From an uncultured Collinsella sp. (lineage in GTDB: Bacteria > Actinomycetota > Coriobacteriia > Coriobacteriales > Coriobacteriaceae), in NCBI GenBank assembly GCA_900541795.1, contig UQLC01000011.1, positions 1-64,000 of the forward strand: a stretch of 64,000 bases of DNA. The letters run 5' to 3'. The position numbers were made by a program, and so were the translations under genes. This document shows, in pieces, positions 1 through 9,018 of this stretch (the stretch's first letter is position 1; each line of letters opens with the position of its first letter). A model generated the notes under the pieces. That model made no database searches. It was not told where the DNA came from and saw nothing but the letters and a program-made list of their open reading frames with translations.

Positions 1-54
1 GAGCCCACGGTCAACGTGCTCAAGGTGAACCTTATGCTGGACGGCGCGCTGTAG
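1..54 (+). CDS. 3' end of a truncated CDS
   Basis: An open frame runs from the left edge to a TAG stop at 52-54 and encodes only 17 residues (ending LMLDGAL). Nothing in so short a tail identifies the family. It is called a gene end only because the frame is open to the edge and the intergenic repeat starts shortly after it. It could be chance. Confidence 0.4.
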   Translation, partial: EPTVNVLKVNLMLDGAL

Positions 55-117
55 GTGAGGGAGTGGCGGATGAGGGCATGACTGACTATCTGAGCCCTCA
101 AGTCCACCCCGCCCATC

Positions 118-184
118 AGTTGCGGTGAAATACGGACTGTTTTGGCTGGCAAAAGTCTCATCTACTCCGTATTCCACCGCAACT
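118..184. repeat. Alpha-family intergenic hairpin, copy 1
   Basis: Arms of 19 bases at 118-136 and 166-184 are inverted repeats with one mismatch that still allows a G-T pair. The arm begins AGTTGCGGTGAAATA. A second copy lies at 14399-14465. The stem pair TACGGA/TCCGTA here is TAGGGA/TCCCTA there, a compensatory change. The remaining bases 185-301 show no further feature apart from the ribosome binding site of the next gene. Confidence 0.85.
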
Positions 185-301
185 TTTTGTGGGGATTGGA
201 TTAAAGGCGGGGGAGTGCGAGCGGGTACGGACGCGGCGGTTGCTGATACGATAAGTACGTTAGCAACTGCCGCCGAGCGGCTTAAACGAAAGGAAGCCTG
301 T

Positions 302-2251
302 ATGGAGTCATCCGCCTACCCGATGCTCTTTAGCCCGATCAAGGTCGGTACGACCGAGGTCAAGAACCGCGTCTTTATGCCGCCGGTATCCACGAACCTG
401 GCCGATCATGGCTATGTGACCGACGACTTGGTCGATCATTACCGTGCCCGTGCCAAGGGCGGCGTTGGCCTCATCATTACCGAGGTCGTGACGGTCGAGC
501 CCACCTATACCTATCTGCCGGGTGACATGTGCTGCTACGACGACACGTTTATCCCCGGCTGGGAAAAGCTCGCCGCGGCCGTCCACGAGTATGGCTGCAA
601 GATCATGCCGCAGCTCTTCCACCCCGCCTACATGGCCTTTAACATTCCGGGCACGCCTCGCCTGATCGCTCCGTCCTTTGTGGGCCCGTCTTACGCCCGC
701 GAGGCACCGCGCCCCATCACGGTCGACGAGATTCACGAGCTCACGCATCAGTTTGGCGACGCTGCCGTGCGTATGCAGAAGGCTGGCGTCGATGGCGTCG
801 AGGTCCATGCGGCGCATGCCCACGGCATGCTTGGCGGCTTTTTGACCCCGCTCTACAACAAGCGTACCGATGAGTACGGCGGCTCGCTCGACGCCCGCAT
901 GCGCTTTTTGCTCGAGGTCATCGCCGAGATTCGCGAGCGCTGCGGCAAGGACTTTATCATCGACGTCCGCATCTCGGGCGATGAGTACACTGATGGCGGC
1001 CTGACCCTCAACGACATGATCTACGTCTCGCGTCGCCTGGAGAAGGCCGGCGTCGACATGATTCATGTGTCGGGTGGCACCACCATCAAGCGCGGCTCCG
1101 CAATTCCCGCCGCCGGTACCCAGCAGGCCTCGCATGCCGCCTGCTCGCGCGAGATCAAAAAGCACGTCAACATTCCCGTCGCCACCGTCGGTCGCATTAA
1201 CGAGGCCTGGATCGCCGAGGAGCTGATCGAGGACGGCGCTGCCGACATCTGCATGATGGGCCGCGCCAATCTGTGCGATGCCGAGTTCTGCAATAAGGCC
1301 GCTGCCGGCAACGCCGACGATATCCGCCCCTGCATTGGCTGCCTGCGCTGCCTGAACGGCATCATGTTCGGCAAGCGCATCTCCTGTACCGTCAACCCGG
1401 ACGTGGAGCGCGACGAGGCTGGCTACGAGCCTGCCGCCGAGGCCAAGAACGTGCTCGTTGTGGGCGCTGGTCCTGCGGGCATGGAGGCAGCCTACATTGC
1501 CGCCAAGCGCGGCCACAACGTGGTGCTCGTGGACAAGCAGGATGAGCCGGGCGGCGAGATGCGTATCGCGGCCGTTCCGCCGGCAAAGCAGGAACTCACC
1601 CGCGTGATCAAGTATCAGTACCGTCGTCTGGCCGAGGCCGGCGTGAAGTGCGTATTTGGCACCGAGCTTACTGCCGAGGACATTCAGCATGACTACGCGG
1701 GTTACGAGGTTGTCCTGGCTTATGGCGCCGAGCCCATCGCTCCGGCCTTCATGCAAGGCTTTAAGCAGGTTATGACAGCTGACGACCTACTGGGTGGCAA
1801 GGCTTTCCCGGGCAAGAAGATCGTCATCGTGGGCGGCGGCACCGTTGGCTGCGAGACGGCCGATTACCTGGCCCCGCTGGTCAACGACCTGTCGCCGGCC
1901 AACCGCGATGTCACCGTCATCGAGATGACCAAGACGCTCGCCGCCAACGAGGGCGGTGCCGGTCGCGCGGTGCTCATCACGCGCATGCTCTCCAAGGGCG
2001 TTCACGTGCTGACCGAGGCCAAGGTGACCGAGATTACCGAGGACACTATCAGCTACGAAAAGGACGGCGAGGTCCACACTATCACCGGTGCCGATACGCT
2101 GGTGCTTGCCATGGGCTATCGTCCCAATACCAAGCTGGCCGACGACCTGGCTGCAGCCGGTGTTGCCACCCACGTGCTGGGCGATGCCCAGAAGTGCGGC
2201 AACATCCGCGATGCCATCGGCGATGGCTACAAGGTTGCCTGCGAGCTCTAG
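302..2251 (+). CDS. NADH:flavin oxidoreductase, old yellow enzyme / 2,4-dienoyl-CoA reductase family
   Basis: This 649-residue protein has the three-part layout of the FadH-like family. An FMN-binding TIM barrel covers about residues 1-335. A 4Fe-4S cysteine cluster follows (CIGCLRC then C, about 344-363). The C-terminal half binds FAD and NAD(P)H, with a GAGPAG loop near 388 and a GGGTVG loop near 510. The family reduces activated C=C bonds, such as those of enoates, dienoyl-CoA or tetrapyrroles, using NAD(P)H. In the barrel the usual HGY motif reads HGM (HAHGMLGGFLTP), so the tyrosine proton donor of FadH appears to be missing and the substrate cannot be assigned. The start at 302 is chosen over an in-frame upstream start at 125 because AGGAAG lies just upstream and homology begins there. 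Confidence 0.85.
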   Translation: MESSAYPMLFSPIKVGTTEVKNRVFMPPVSTNLADHGYVTDDLVDHYRARAKGGVGLIITEVVTVEPTYTYLPGDMCCYDDTFIPGWEKLAAAVHEYGCKIMPQLFHPAYMAFNIPGTPRLIAPSFVGPSYAREAPRPITVDEIHELTHQFGDAAVRMQKAGVDGVEVHAAHAHGMLGGFLTPLYNKRTDEYGGSLDARMRFLLEVIAEIRERCGKDFIIDVRISGDEYTDGGLTLNDMIYVSRRLEKAGVDMIHVSGGTTIKRGSAIPAAGTQQASHAACSREIKKHVNIPVATVGRINEAWIAEELIEDGAADICMMGRANLCDAEFCNKAAAGNADDIRPCIGCLRCLNGIMFGKRISCTVNPDVERDEAGYEPAAEAKNVLVVGAGPAGMEAAYIAAKRGHNVVLVDKQDEPGGEMRIAAVPPAKQELTRVIKYQYRRLAEAGVKCVFGTELTAEDIQHDYAGYEVVLAYGAEPIAPAFMQGFKQVMTADDLLGGKAFPGKKIVIVGGGTVGCETADYLAPLVNDLSPANRDVTVIEMTKTLAANEGGAGRAVLITRMLSKGVHVLTEAKVTEITEDTISYEKDGEVHTITGADTLVLAMGYRPNTKLADDLAAAGVATHVLGDAQKCGNIRDAIGDGYKVACEL

Positions 2252-2282
2252 TCAACCCCTTTGCACCAATCGATTGCAAAAA

Positions 2283-2316
2283 GCGGCGGCTGCCCTGTGT
2301 GTTGGGCAGCCGCCGC
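2283..2316. terminator. Bidirectional terminator hairpin
   Basis: A perfect 13-bp stem (GCGGCGGCTGCCC and its complement) encloses an 8-base loop. An A-run lies to the left and TTTT to the right. It sits between the convergent ends of the oxidoreductase gene and the GntR gene. Confidence 0.8.
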
Positions 2317-2350
2317 CTGCGTTTTGCCAAAGAAAGATTATTGTCGGGCC

Positions 2351-3043
2351 CTAAATGCCTTTTGCTTCTGCTCCCTCCGCAATCATGTTGCGGTTATACA
2401 CCAGGTGCAGATACATCGCGTCGTGCGCGGCGGTGGGATTGCGCGAGGCGATGGCGTCGGCCACATCGCGGTGCGTGCGGATAGTTTCCTCGACGAGCTT
2501 TTTGCCAGTCACGTCGATAAAGAGGGGGACGGATGCCTTGAGCACGCCCATCAGGCGGGGAACGACGAGGTTTCCGGAGCTCTCGGCAATGGCATTGTGG
2601 AACGCGGTGTCGGCGGCGGAGTAATCCTCACCGGCCTCGGCCAGGCGCTCGGATTCGTCGCAGAGCTCTTCGATACAGACGACCTGATCGTTGGTTGCGT
2701 GCTCGGCCGCCATGCGTGCCATCTGCGGCTCGATCATAAAGCGCACCTCGAGTAGGTCGCGCGCCAGACGCTGCTTGTCGTCAATAAAGGTAAAGCCCAG
2801 CGGGTCGTCGGCAACGCCGGGGTTTGACGCCACATAGGTGCCCGAACCCTGCTTAATGCGCACGATATTGCGCGACTGCAGCAACTTCATGGCTTCGCGC
2901 ACGGTGCTCCTGCCGGCGCCCAAGCGCTCGACCAGCACGGTTTCCTTAGGCAGGCGATCGCCTTGCTCAAGGTGTTCATCCAGAATCAATTGAATGATTT
3001 TCTCCGATATTTGCTCGGGGAGTCCCGATTCGCCGCGGGCCAT
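2351..3043 (-). CDS. GntR-family transcriptional regulator, FadR/FCD subfamily
   Basis: This 230-residue regulator has an N-terminal GntR winged helix (about 8-70, with GRSTVREAMKLLQ and KQGSGTYV) and a C-terminal all-helical FCD domain. The FCD domain carries the metal-coordinating pattern FHNAIAESSGN, THRDVADAI and HLVYN. FCD regulators bind small carboxylates or sugar acids and usually repress a neighbouring catabolic operon. The gene is divergent from the GntP permease and dehydratase, with CATCAGAC-type palindromes between them, so those are the likely targets. The start MARGESG at 3043 is preferred over the one at 3070 because AAAGG lies 8 bases upstream of it. Confidence 0.88.
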   Translation of the reverse strand: MARGESGLPEQISEKIIQLILDEHLEQGDRLPKETVLVERLGAGRSTVREAMKLLQSRNIVRIKQGSGTYVASNPGVADDPLGFTFIDDKQRLARDLLEVRFMIEPQMARMAAEHATNDQVVCIEELCDESERLAEAGEDYSAADTAFHNAIAESSGNLVVPRLMGVLKASVPLFIDVTGKKLVEETIRTHRDVADAIASRNPTAAHDAMYLHLVYNRNMIAEGAEAKGI

Positions 3044-3168
3044 AGCTATACCTTTCAATACAGAATTCATCTGAGCTATTTTAGCGCACCACGGATGCGA
3101 TATTGGCCGATGGATTTGAGTCGGGCGGCTTAGATATACCGTTCGCAGCGCAAATACGACCGTTTACC

Positions 3169-3264
3169 AAATACATCAGATGTATTTCGGACAAATTTCA
3201 AAATGAAACATCAGACCATTCCAAAACACGCTATAGTCATCAGACGAATTCAAAAGGTCTGATG
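3169..3264 (+). promoter_or_regulatory. Putative promoter and GntR operators for the permease operon
   Basis: A palindrome AATACATCAGATGTATT lies at 3170-3186. A second inverted repeat, CATCAGAC at 3238-3245 and GTCTGATG at 3257-3264, immediately follows a possible -10 box TATAGT (3232-3237). A half-copy ACATCAGACC lies near 3207. The shared core ATCAGA suggests several binding sites for the divergent FCD regulator. The -35 box is not clear. Confidence 0.55.
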
Positions 3265-3277
3265 AATTGGAGGAAAG

Positions 3278-4639
3278 ATGTCAGACCCAACGTTTATGGC
3301 TGATCCCACCAGGCTGGTCATCGCCGCCATCGTGGGCATCGCGCTGCTGCTTGCGCTCATCATCAAGTTCAAGCTGCACCCCGTGCTGTCGATGATGGTC
3401 TCGGCGCTCGTGATCGGTATCGGTGCCGGCATGCCGCTCGACATGGTGGCAGACACCGTCACCAAGGGCGTGGGCACCACGCTGCAAAACATCGCCTTGC
3501 TCATTGGCCTGGGATCGATGTTTGGCCAGATTTTGGAGGAGAGCGGCGGCGCCAAGAAGATCGCCCAGACCTTCATTGACACCTTTGGCCAGGGCCACTC
3601 CAGCTGGGCGCTGGGCATCACCGGTTTGGTCATCGGCACCACGGTGTTCTTTGAGGCCGGCGTGGTCGTTTTGATCCCGCTTGCCTTTAGCGTGGCATCG
3701 CAGACCAAAAAGTCGACGCTCTACTACGGCATCGCGCTGCTCGCGGGACTTGCCGCTGGCTATGCGTTTGTGCCGCCATCGGCCGGGTCGGTTTTGGTCG
3801 CCGGCACGCTCGGTGTCGACCTGGGCACCATGATTCTCGTCGGTATCCCCACCGCCTTCATCGCCATGGCGATTGCCGGCGTCATCTGGGGCCGCAACGT
3901 GGGCGGTCGCATTTTTACCGATGTTCCGGAGCACTTTACCTCTGCCGAGGGTGCGAGCGACGAAAAGGAGCTTCCCCCCTTTGGCATGGTGCTTGCCATC
4001 GTGCTCACGCCGCTTTGTCTGATTTTGCTGGGCACGTTGTCCTCTTATATCCCCATGCCCGCCGAGCTCGCCTCGATTCTCGCCTTCCTGGGCAAGCCGT
4101 TCGTCGCTTTGACGCTCGCCACGCTCGTCGCGATGTATCTGCTGGGCGCGCGCCGCGGCTACTCCGGCGCCGAGCTCAAGGCCCTGCTCGACCGTTCTCT
4201 TAAGCCCGTCGGCATGATCTTGCTGGTTATCGCCTGTGGCGGCGTCATTCGCTGGATGCTGCAAGACTGCGGCTTGGGCCAGGTTATCGGCCCCGTGCTC
4301 GAGGCCTCACCGCTGCCTTTGGTGGTCGTTGCCTTTTTGATTGCCGTCATGGTGCGCGCCTCTGTCGGCAGCTCCATCGTCTCTATGACCATGGCATCGG
4401 GCATTATGGCTGCCATGCCCGCGGTCGCTGGTGCTTCGGTGCTCATGCGTGCCGCTATCTGTCTTGCTATCTGCGGCGGTGCCACGGCCCTCTCGCACGT
4501 CAACGATGCCGGTTTTTGGATGTGCTCCTCGTTCCTGGAGATTGACGAGAAGACCACCCTCAAGTCCTGGACCGTTATGGAGACGCTCATCGGTCTTTCG
4601 GGTCTTGCCTGCGCCTTGGTGATTTCGTTCTTCGCCTAG
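3278..4639 (+). CDS. GntP-family gluconate/sugar-acid permease
   Basis: This is a 453-residue polytopic membrane protein with about 12 hydrophobic segments and the length usual for the GntP family. The segment FFEAGVVVLIPLAF matches the GntP signature, in which an acidic residue precedes a conserved G-x-L-x-P-L stretch. GntP proteins are proton symporters for gluconate and related aldonates or hydroxy acids. The start follows a strong GGAGGAAAG site. It is the first gene of a probable two-gene operon with the IlvD/Edd-type dehydratase, so the imported acid is probably dehydrated next. The exact substrate cannot be read from the sequence. Confidence 0.88.
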   Translation: MSDPTFMADPTRLVIAAIVGIALLLALIIKFKLHPVLSMMVSALVIGIGAGMPLDMVADTVTKGVGTTLQNIALLIGLGSMFGQILEESGGAKKIAQTFIDTFGQGHSSWALGITGLVIGTTVFFEAGVVVLIPLAFSVASQTKKSTLYYGIALLAGLAAGYAFVPPSAGSVLVAGTLGVDLGTMILVGIPTAFIAMAIAGVIWGRNVGGRIFTDVPEHFTSAEGASDEKELPPFGMVLAIVLTPLCLILLGTLSSYIPMPAELASILAFLGKPFVALTLATLVAMYLLGARRGYSGAELKALLDRSLKPVGMILLVIACGGVIRWMLQDCGLGQVIGPVLEASPLPLVVVAFLIAVMVRASVGSSIVSMTMASGIMAAMPAVAGASVLMRAAICLAICGGATALSHVNDAGFWMCSSFLEIDEKTTLKSWTVMETLIGLSGLACALVISFFA

Positions 4640-4659
4640 TTCGCGTAGCTAAGCATCTT

Positions 4660-4681
4660 TTGCCGAGCACATCGCTCGGCA
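4660..4681 (+). other. Intercistronic hairpin
   Basis: An 8-bp stem, TGCCGAGC and GCTCGGCA, lies between the permease and the dehydratase. No T-run follows, so it is more likely an mRNA-stabilising or partial attenuating structure than a full terminator. Confidence 0.45.
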
Positions 4682-4747
4682 GCCACCTACACCAGATTTA
4701 TTCACCAACGATTGGTACAACCGTTCAAACCAAAAGAGGAGAACATC

Positions 4748-6526
4748 ATGGACGAGAAAACCAAGGCACAGATTCAGCAGGAGGCCGCCGACCTGGTTGC
4801 CAAGCTGCAGCCGCGTTCCGGCAAGTTTCGCACCATCAGCCCCGAGATGGACCCGCTGCGTCTGGGCTCCGGCTGGACGATCGAGGACCTGGACAAGCCG
4901 CAGGTCATCATCGAGTCGACCTTTGGCGATTCGCACCCGGGTTCTGCCGGCCTGTTCGAGCTGGTCGAGGAGGTGCGCGCTGGCGTTGCCGAGGCTGGCG
5001 GTCACGGTGCCCGTTACTTCTGCACCGATATCTGCGACGGCGAGGCCCAGGGCCACGACGGCATCAACTACTCGCTGCCCAGCCGCGACATGATCGCCAA
5101 CATGATCGAGATCCACGCCAAGGCCACCCCGTTCGATGCCGGCGTCTTTGTCGCCAGCTGCGATAAGGGCCTGCCTGCGAACCTCATGGCCATGGGCCGC
5201 ATCAACATCCCCTCCATCGTCGTTACCGGCGGTGTCATGGATGCCGGTCCCGATCTGTTGACCCTGGAGCAGCTCGGCGCGATTTCTGCCCGTTACGAGC
5301 GCGGCGAGATCTCCCGCGAGGAGCTTGAGTTTGCCAAGCACAACGCATGCCCCAGCTGCGGCGCCTGCTCCTTTATGGGCACCGCCTCGACCATGCAGGT
5401 TACCGCCGAGGCCCTGGGCCTTATGCTCCCCGGCACGGCTCTGCTGCCCGCCACCAGCTCCGACCTGCGCGAGTTCGCCCGCGAGGCCGGCCGTCAGTCC
5501 GTGTGGCTCTCCGAGCACAACCTGTGCCCCCGCGACATCGTGACCAAGGAGTCCTTCGAGAACCTCATCATGGTCCACGGCGCCATTTCGGGCTCCACCA
5601 ACTCGCTGCTGCATATCCCCGCGATTGCCCGCGAGTTTGGCATCGAGATGTCCGCCGACGACTTCGATCGTCTGCACCGTGGTGCTCACTACCTGCTTAA
5701 CGTCCGTCCCGCAGGCGAGTGGCCGGCGCAGTTCTTTTACTATGCGGGTGGCGTGCCGCGCATCATGGAGGAGATCAAGTCGATGCTCCACCTCGATGTC
5801 ATGACCGTCACCGGCAAGACCCTCGGCGAAAACCTCGAGGACCTTAAGAACAACGGTTACTACGAGAAGTGCGGTCGTTACCTTGAGAAGTGGAATCTCA
5901 AGCGCGAGGACATCATCCGTCCGTTTGACCAGGCCTTCGGCACCGACGGTTCCATCGCCATCCTCCACGGCAATCTTGCTCCCGAGGGCGCGGTCGTCAA
6001 GCACACCGTCGTTCCGCGCGAGATGTTCCAGGCTGCGCTCAAGGCCCGTCCGTTCGACTGCGAGGAGGACGCCATTCACGCCGTCCTGACGCACGAGGTC
6101 AAGCCCGGCGATGCCGTTATCATTCGCTATGAGGGACCCAAGGGTTCCGGTATGCCCGAGATGTTCTACACCACCGAAGCTATCGCCAGCGACCCCGAGC
6201 TGGGCGCGAGCATTGCCCTGATCACTGACGGCCGCTTCTCCGGCGCCTCCAAGGGCCCGGCTATCGGTCACGTTTCGCCCGAGGCCGCTGTGGGCGGTCC
6301 GATTGCCCTGATTGAGGAGGGCGACCTTATCCGAATCAACATCCCCGAGCGCTCGCTGTCCATCGTGGGCATCGCCGGCAAGGAGATGGAGCCGGCCGAG
6401 GTCGACGCCGTCCTGGCCGAGCGCCGAGCCGCTTGGAAGCCCAAGGCTAATCGTTACACCTCCGGCACGCTCAAGTTCTTTACCGAGCATGCAGTTTCCG
6501 CCATTCAGGGTGGCTACATGGAGTAG
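4748..6526 (+). CDS. IlvD/Edd-family dehydratase, probable sugar-acid dehydratase
   Basis: The 592-residue protein belongs to the dihydroxyacid/phosphogluconate dehydratase family. Visible Fe-S cysteines are in CDGEAQG, CDKGLPA and CPSCGACSFMG. The C-terminal domain has the typical DGRFSGASKG and GHVSPEAAVGGPIAL motifs. Classical IlvD makes 2-keto acids for branched-chain amino acids, but several members dehydrate gluconate, galactonate, arabinonate or xylonate. The neighbouring GntP permease and FCD regulator, plus kdgK and eda 9 kb away, favour an aldonate dehydratase giving 2-keto-3-deoxy acid. The start at 4748 follows AGAGGAG; an in-frame start at 4712 lacks a site. An IlvD role is not excluded, although no other ilv gene is in the window. 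Confidence 0.82.
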   Translation: MDEKTKAQIQQEAADLVAKLQPRSGKFRTISPEMDPLRLGSGWTIEDLDKPQVIIESTFGDSHPGSAGLFELVEEVRAGVAEAGGHGARYFCTDICDGEAQGHDGINYSLPSRDMIANMIEIHAKATPFDAGVFVASCDKGLPANLMAMGRINIPSIVVTGGVMDAGPDLLTLEQLGAISARYERGEISREELEFAKHNACPSCGACSFMGTASTMQVTAEALGLMLPGTALLPATSSDLREFAREAGRQSVWLSEHNLCPRDIVTKESFENLIMVHGAISGSTNSLLHIPAIAREFGIEMSADDFDRLHRGAHYLLNVRPAGEWPAQFFYYAGGVPRIMEEIKSMLHLDVMTVTGKTLGENLEDLKNNGYYEKCGRYLEKWNLKREDIIRPFDQAFGTDGSIAILHGNLAPEGAVVKHTVVPREMFQAALKARPFDCEEDAIHAVLTHEVKPGDAVIIRYEGPKGSGMPEMFYTTEAIASDPELGASIALITDGRFSGASKGPAIGHVSPEAAVGGPIALIEEGDLIRINIPERSLSIVGIAGKEMEPAEVDAVLAERRAAWKPKANRYTSGTLKFFTEHAVSAIQGGYME

Positions 6527-6652
6527 CGCCCATGCGCATCAAATATCTCCTCTCATAGATGCGCGGTACAAAGAGCCCCGAGCCACGTCACCGGGGCGCG
6601 TTGTTCAGCGCCGCCGGGGCGCTCCACTCAAACGACAAGAGACGTCTTACGC

Positions 6653-6694
6653 AAGCGCCCGCGTCCGTGGATAAAACCACGGGCGTGGGCGCTT
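6653..6694. terminator. Bidirectional terminator between convergent genes
   Basis: The hairpin has an outer stem AAGCGCCC/GGGCGCTT and an inner stem CCGTGG/CCACGG separated by a GCGT/GCGT internal loop. It lies between the dehydratase and the minus-strand ArsC-like gene. A smaller GC-rich hairpin lies just before it near 6573. Confidence 0.7.
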
Positions 6695-6713
6695 CACTTT
6701 ATTCCCAGCCGCT

Positions 6714-7055
6714 TTATTCCCAGCCCTTCCACACGTCAGGCTCGTAGCCAACGGTTGCCTGGCGGCCGTTGCGAACGATGGGCTCACGAAGAATCTGCTG
6801 GTTATCGAGCACCTTTTCGAACTTCTGGTCGGCAGCAAGATACTGTACGAGCGCAACCGTGTCGGCATCTTTCGCCTTTGGATCGATCACAGCGTCGATC
6901 CCGCCGACGGCGCGCGCCACGCTTTCGAGCTCGCCTTTGCTCATCCCCTTTTCCTTCAAGTCGATGAACTGGAACTTCACACGACGTTCCTTGAAATAGC
7001 GCTGCGCCTTCTTAGTATCGAAGCTTTTCTTCGTGCCGAATATCTGGATGTTCAT
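6714..7055 (-). CDS. ArsC/Spx-family small protein without the catalytic cysteine
   Basis: This 113-residue protein has the ArsC/Spx thioredoxin-like fold pattern: N-terminal IQIFGTKKSFDTKKA, central helices, and the C-terminal REPIVRNGRQATVGY that matches the family's cis-proline and substrate region (RPxVxxGxxxxxGF). In active arsenate reductases and in Spx a cysteine sits where this protein has serine (KKSFD). The whole protein contains no cysteine, so redox catalysis by the usual mechanism is unlikely. It may act as a binding or regulatory protein, as some YffB/Spx relatives do. The assignment to the family is firm; the function is unknown. Confidence 0.78.
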   Translation of the reverse strand: MNIQIFGTKKSFDTKKAQRYFKERRVKFQFIDLKEKGMSKGELESVARAVGGIDAVIDPKAKDADTVALVQYLAADQKFEKVLDNQQILREPIVRNGRQATVGYEPDVWKGWE

Positions 7056-7575
7056 ACGTACCGCCTTCGCTCAATTCTCGTCCGTCCATGATACGACAAG
7101 GGAGCCGAGCAAAAACAGAGCAGGCGGAGATGGAGGAGGACGGCGACCGACCGTCGGCAAGAGTCGGCCGGATCGGACTGGCGCCCAGCGCGCGCCGGCG
7201 ACACGCTCGCAGCTGCACACATAGCCGATGTACAAGCTCGCCGCGGCGTTCCCTCGCCCCGCGGTGTGGCGATAGAGAAGCACGCCACCCGTCAACGATG
7301 GCGCCTCGGTGAAGAAAATCAACGTCTGGGTTACATCCCTTGAAAGGGGCGAAGACGGCTGCTAGAATGCCTCCCCGCTATGAAGGATTTGACCAAAGCA
7401 TACATCGCAATTCGGCGGCCCCTGGTATACGGGGCCTCTCCTGTTGTTCCCCAAGTGCGCTCTGAGCAGCCGCTTTCTTCCTGTCGTATCTGATGCACGC
7501 ATAGCACGTGCATGTTATTTCGCCCGTGGGCCGGCGCGCCTTCGGCGAAGAATCGAATAGATACGAAGGAAGCTT
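7056..7575 (+). promoter_or_regulatory. Intergenic region with a strong promoter at 7340-7368
   Basis: No gene is supported in these 520 bases. A near-consensus promoter is visible, with -35 TTGAAA at 7340-7345, a 17-base spacer, and -10 TAGAAT at 7363-7368. That leaves a leader of about 200 bases before the MFS gene. The leader contains GGCCCC and GGGGCC halves around 7420-7435 that could pair. No known riboswitch was recognised. Confidence 0.65.
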
Positions 7576-9015
7576 ATGTCTGATAATTGTACGGTCGCGC
7601 CCGCCAATGGGCGCATTACCGGTACCCAGATCAGCATCGTCGCGGTCGTCGTCCTGGGTGCCTTCTTGGCGCTACTGAACCAAACGGTGATGTCGCCTGC
7701 GCTGCCGGTCATCATGTCCGATTTCGCCATCGATGCCTCGACTGCCCAGTGGATCATGTCCATATACCCGCTGGTGAGCGGCATCATGGTCCCCGTTTCG
7801 GCGTTCCTTATCGACAAGTTCAGCACCCGCGCGCTATTCTTCGGGGCGACGCTGGTGTTCGCGCTGGGCACGCTGCTGTGCGCCGCAGCCCCTGATTTCC
7901 TGTTCCTCATCATCGGTCGCGTGTTGCAAGCGGCGGGCTCAGGCGTGCTCATGCCGCTTGTCTCGGTGGTTCCCATGCTGGTGTTCCCCGTCGAGAAACG
8001 AGGAACGGCTATGGGCATGGCGGGCATCGTCATGTCGGCGGGTCCCGCGGTCGGCCCCGTCGTAGGCGGCGCGGTGATCGACACGTACGGCTGGCGCACC
8101 ATGATCGGCGCCATCGTCCCCCTCGCAATTCTCGTGCTGGTGCTGGGCGTGTTCATGCTGAAAAACGTGGGCGAGCTGAAGAACCCCAAGCTCGACCTGC
8201 CCTCGGTCGTCCTCTCCACCATCGCCTTCGGCGGACTTCTCTACGGGTTCTCGAGCGCCTCGTCGATGGGTTGGGGCAACCCCGTGGTGCTCGGCTCGAT
8301 CGTCGCGGGTGTCGTGTGCTTGGTGCTGTTCGTCGTACGCCAGGGCAAAATCGAGGACCCGCTGCTTCAACTGGGCACGCTCAAGACGCGCGAGTTCCGC
8401 GTGGCCGCCATCATCGTCACGCTCATCAACGCCGCATGCCTGGTCACCAACACGCTGTTGCCGTTGCTGCTGCAAACCTCGCTTGGCGCTTCGGCCTTCG
8501 AAACCGGCATGGCCATGCTTCCCGCCGCGGCGGTGGGCATCATCATCAGCCCTATCTCCGGCGTGGTGTTCGACAAGTTCGGTCCGCGTGCCATCTCGAT
8601 CGTCGGCCTGGCCCTCATGACCGGCGCCCTGTTCCTGCTCTCGCTTTCGACGGTAAACACGCCCATCTTGGTGGTTGCGCTGTTCTGCATGCTGCAGTCC
8701 GCCGGCCAGTCGCTCGCGAACATGCCGGTGAACACATGGGGTGTCAATGCCTTGAAAAATGACATGATCGCCCACGGCAACGCCATCGCGAACACCGGCC
8801 GCCAGGTCGCCGGCGGTTTGTGCACGGCGCTCATCATCACGGTCATGACAAGCGTCACCGCGTCGGCCGGCGTCGATGCGAGCATCCAAGTAGCCACCGC
8901 CGTGGGCGCGGGCGTCGCTTACAAGGTGTGCGCGGCAATCGGCCTCGTTTCCCTTATCTGCGCCATATTCAGCGTGCGCACCAAGAAAACCGCACCGAAA
9001 ACGAAGGAGGCATAA
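7576..9015 (+). CDS. MFS multidrug efflux transporter, DHA2 (EmrB/QacA-like)
   Basis: The 479-residue protein has about 14 hydrophobic segments, as expected for the 14-TM drug:proton antiporter-2 group. It carries the early LLNQTVMSPALPVI segment with the helix-1 NxTxxxxALP-like pattern, the loop FLIDKFSTRALFF, and the motif-C-like GPAVGPVVGGAVI. It probably exports drugs or other amphipathic compounds using the proton gradient. It is followed after 3 bases by a CBS-domain gene, so the two are probably co-translated. The spelling of this stretch, from about 7 to 10 kb, looks different from the flanking core genes, which suggests acquisition. Confidence 0.9.
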   Translation: MSDNCTVAPANGRITGTQISIVAVVVLGAFLALLNQTVMSPALPVIMSDFAIDASTAQWIMSIYPLVSGIMVPVSAFLIDKFSTRALFFGATLVFALGTLLCAAAPDFLFLIIGRVLQAAGSGVLMPLVSVVPMLVFPVEKRGTAMGMAGIVMSAGPAVGPVVGGAVIDTYGWRTMIGAIVPLAILVLVLGVFMLKNVGELKNPKLDLPSVVLSTIAFGGLLYGFSSASSMGWGNPVVLGSIVAGVVCLVLFVVRQGKIEDPLLQLGTLKTREFRVAAIIVTLINAACLVTNTLLPLLLQTSLGASAFETGMAMLPAAAVGIIISPISGVVFDKFGPRAISIVGLALMTGALFLLSLSTVNTPILVVALFCMLQSAGQSLANMPVNTWGVNALKNDMIAHGNAIANTGRQVAGGLCTALIITVMTSVTASAGVDASIQVATAVGAGVAYKVCAAIGLVSLICAIFSVRTKKTAPKTKEA

Positions 9016-9018
9016 GCG

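Noticed and set aside
308..1756. 482-codon open frame on the minus strand opposite the flavin oxidoreductase
   Set aside because: Antisense shadow of a GC-rich gene: low-complexity Gly/Ala/Leu/His content, no family features, while the plus strand has clear domains.
4649..6490. 613-codon minus-strand open frame opposite the dehydratase
   Set aside because: Shadow frame produced by GC-rich codon bias; no motifs and no ribosome site.
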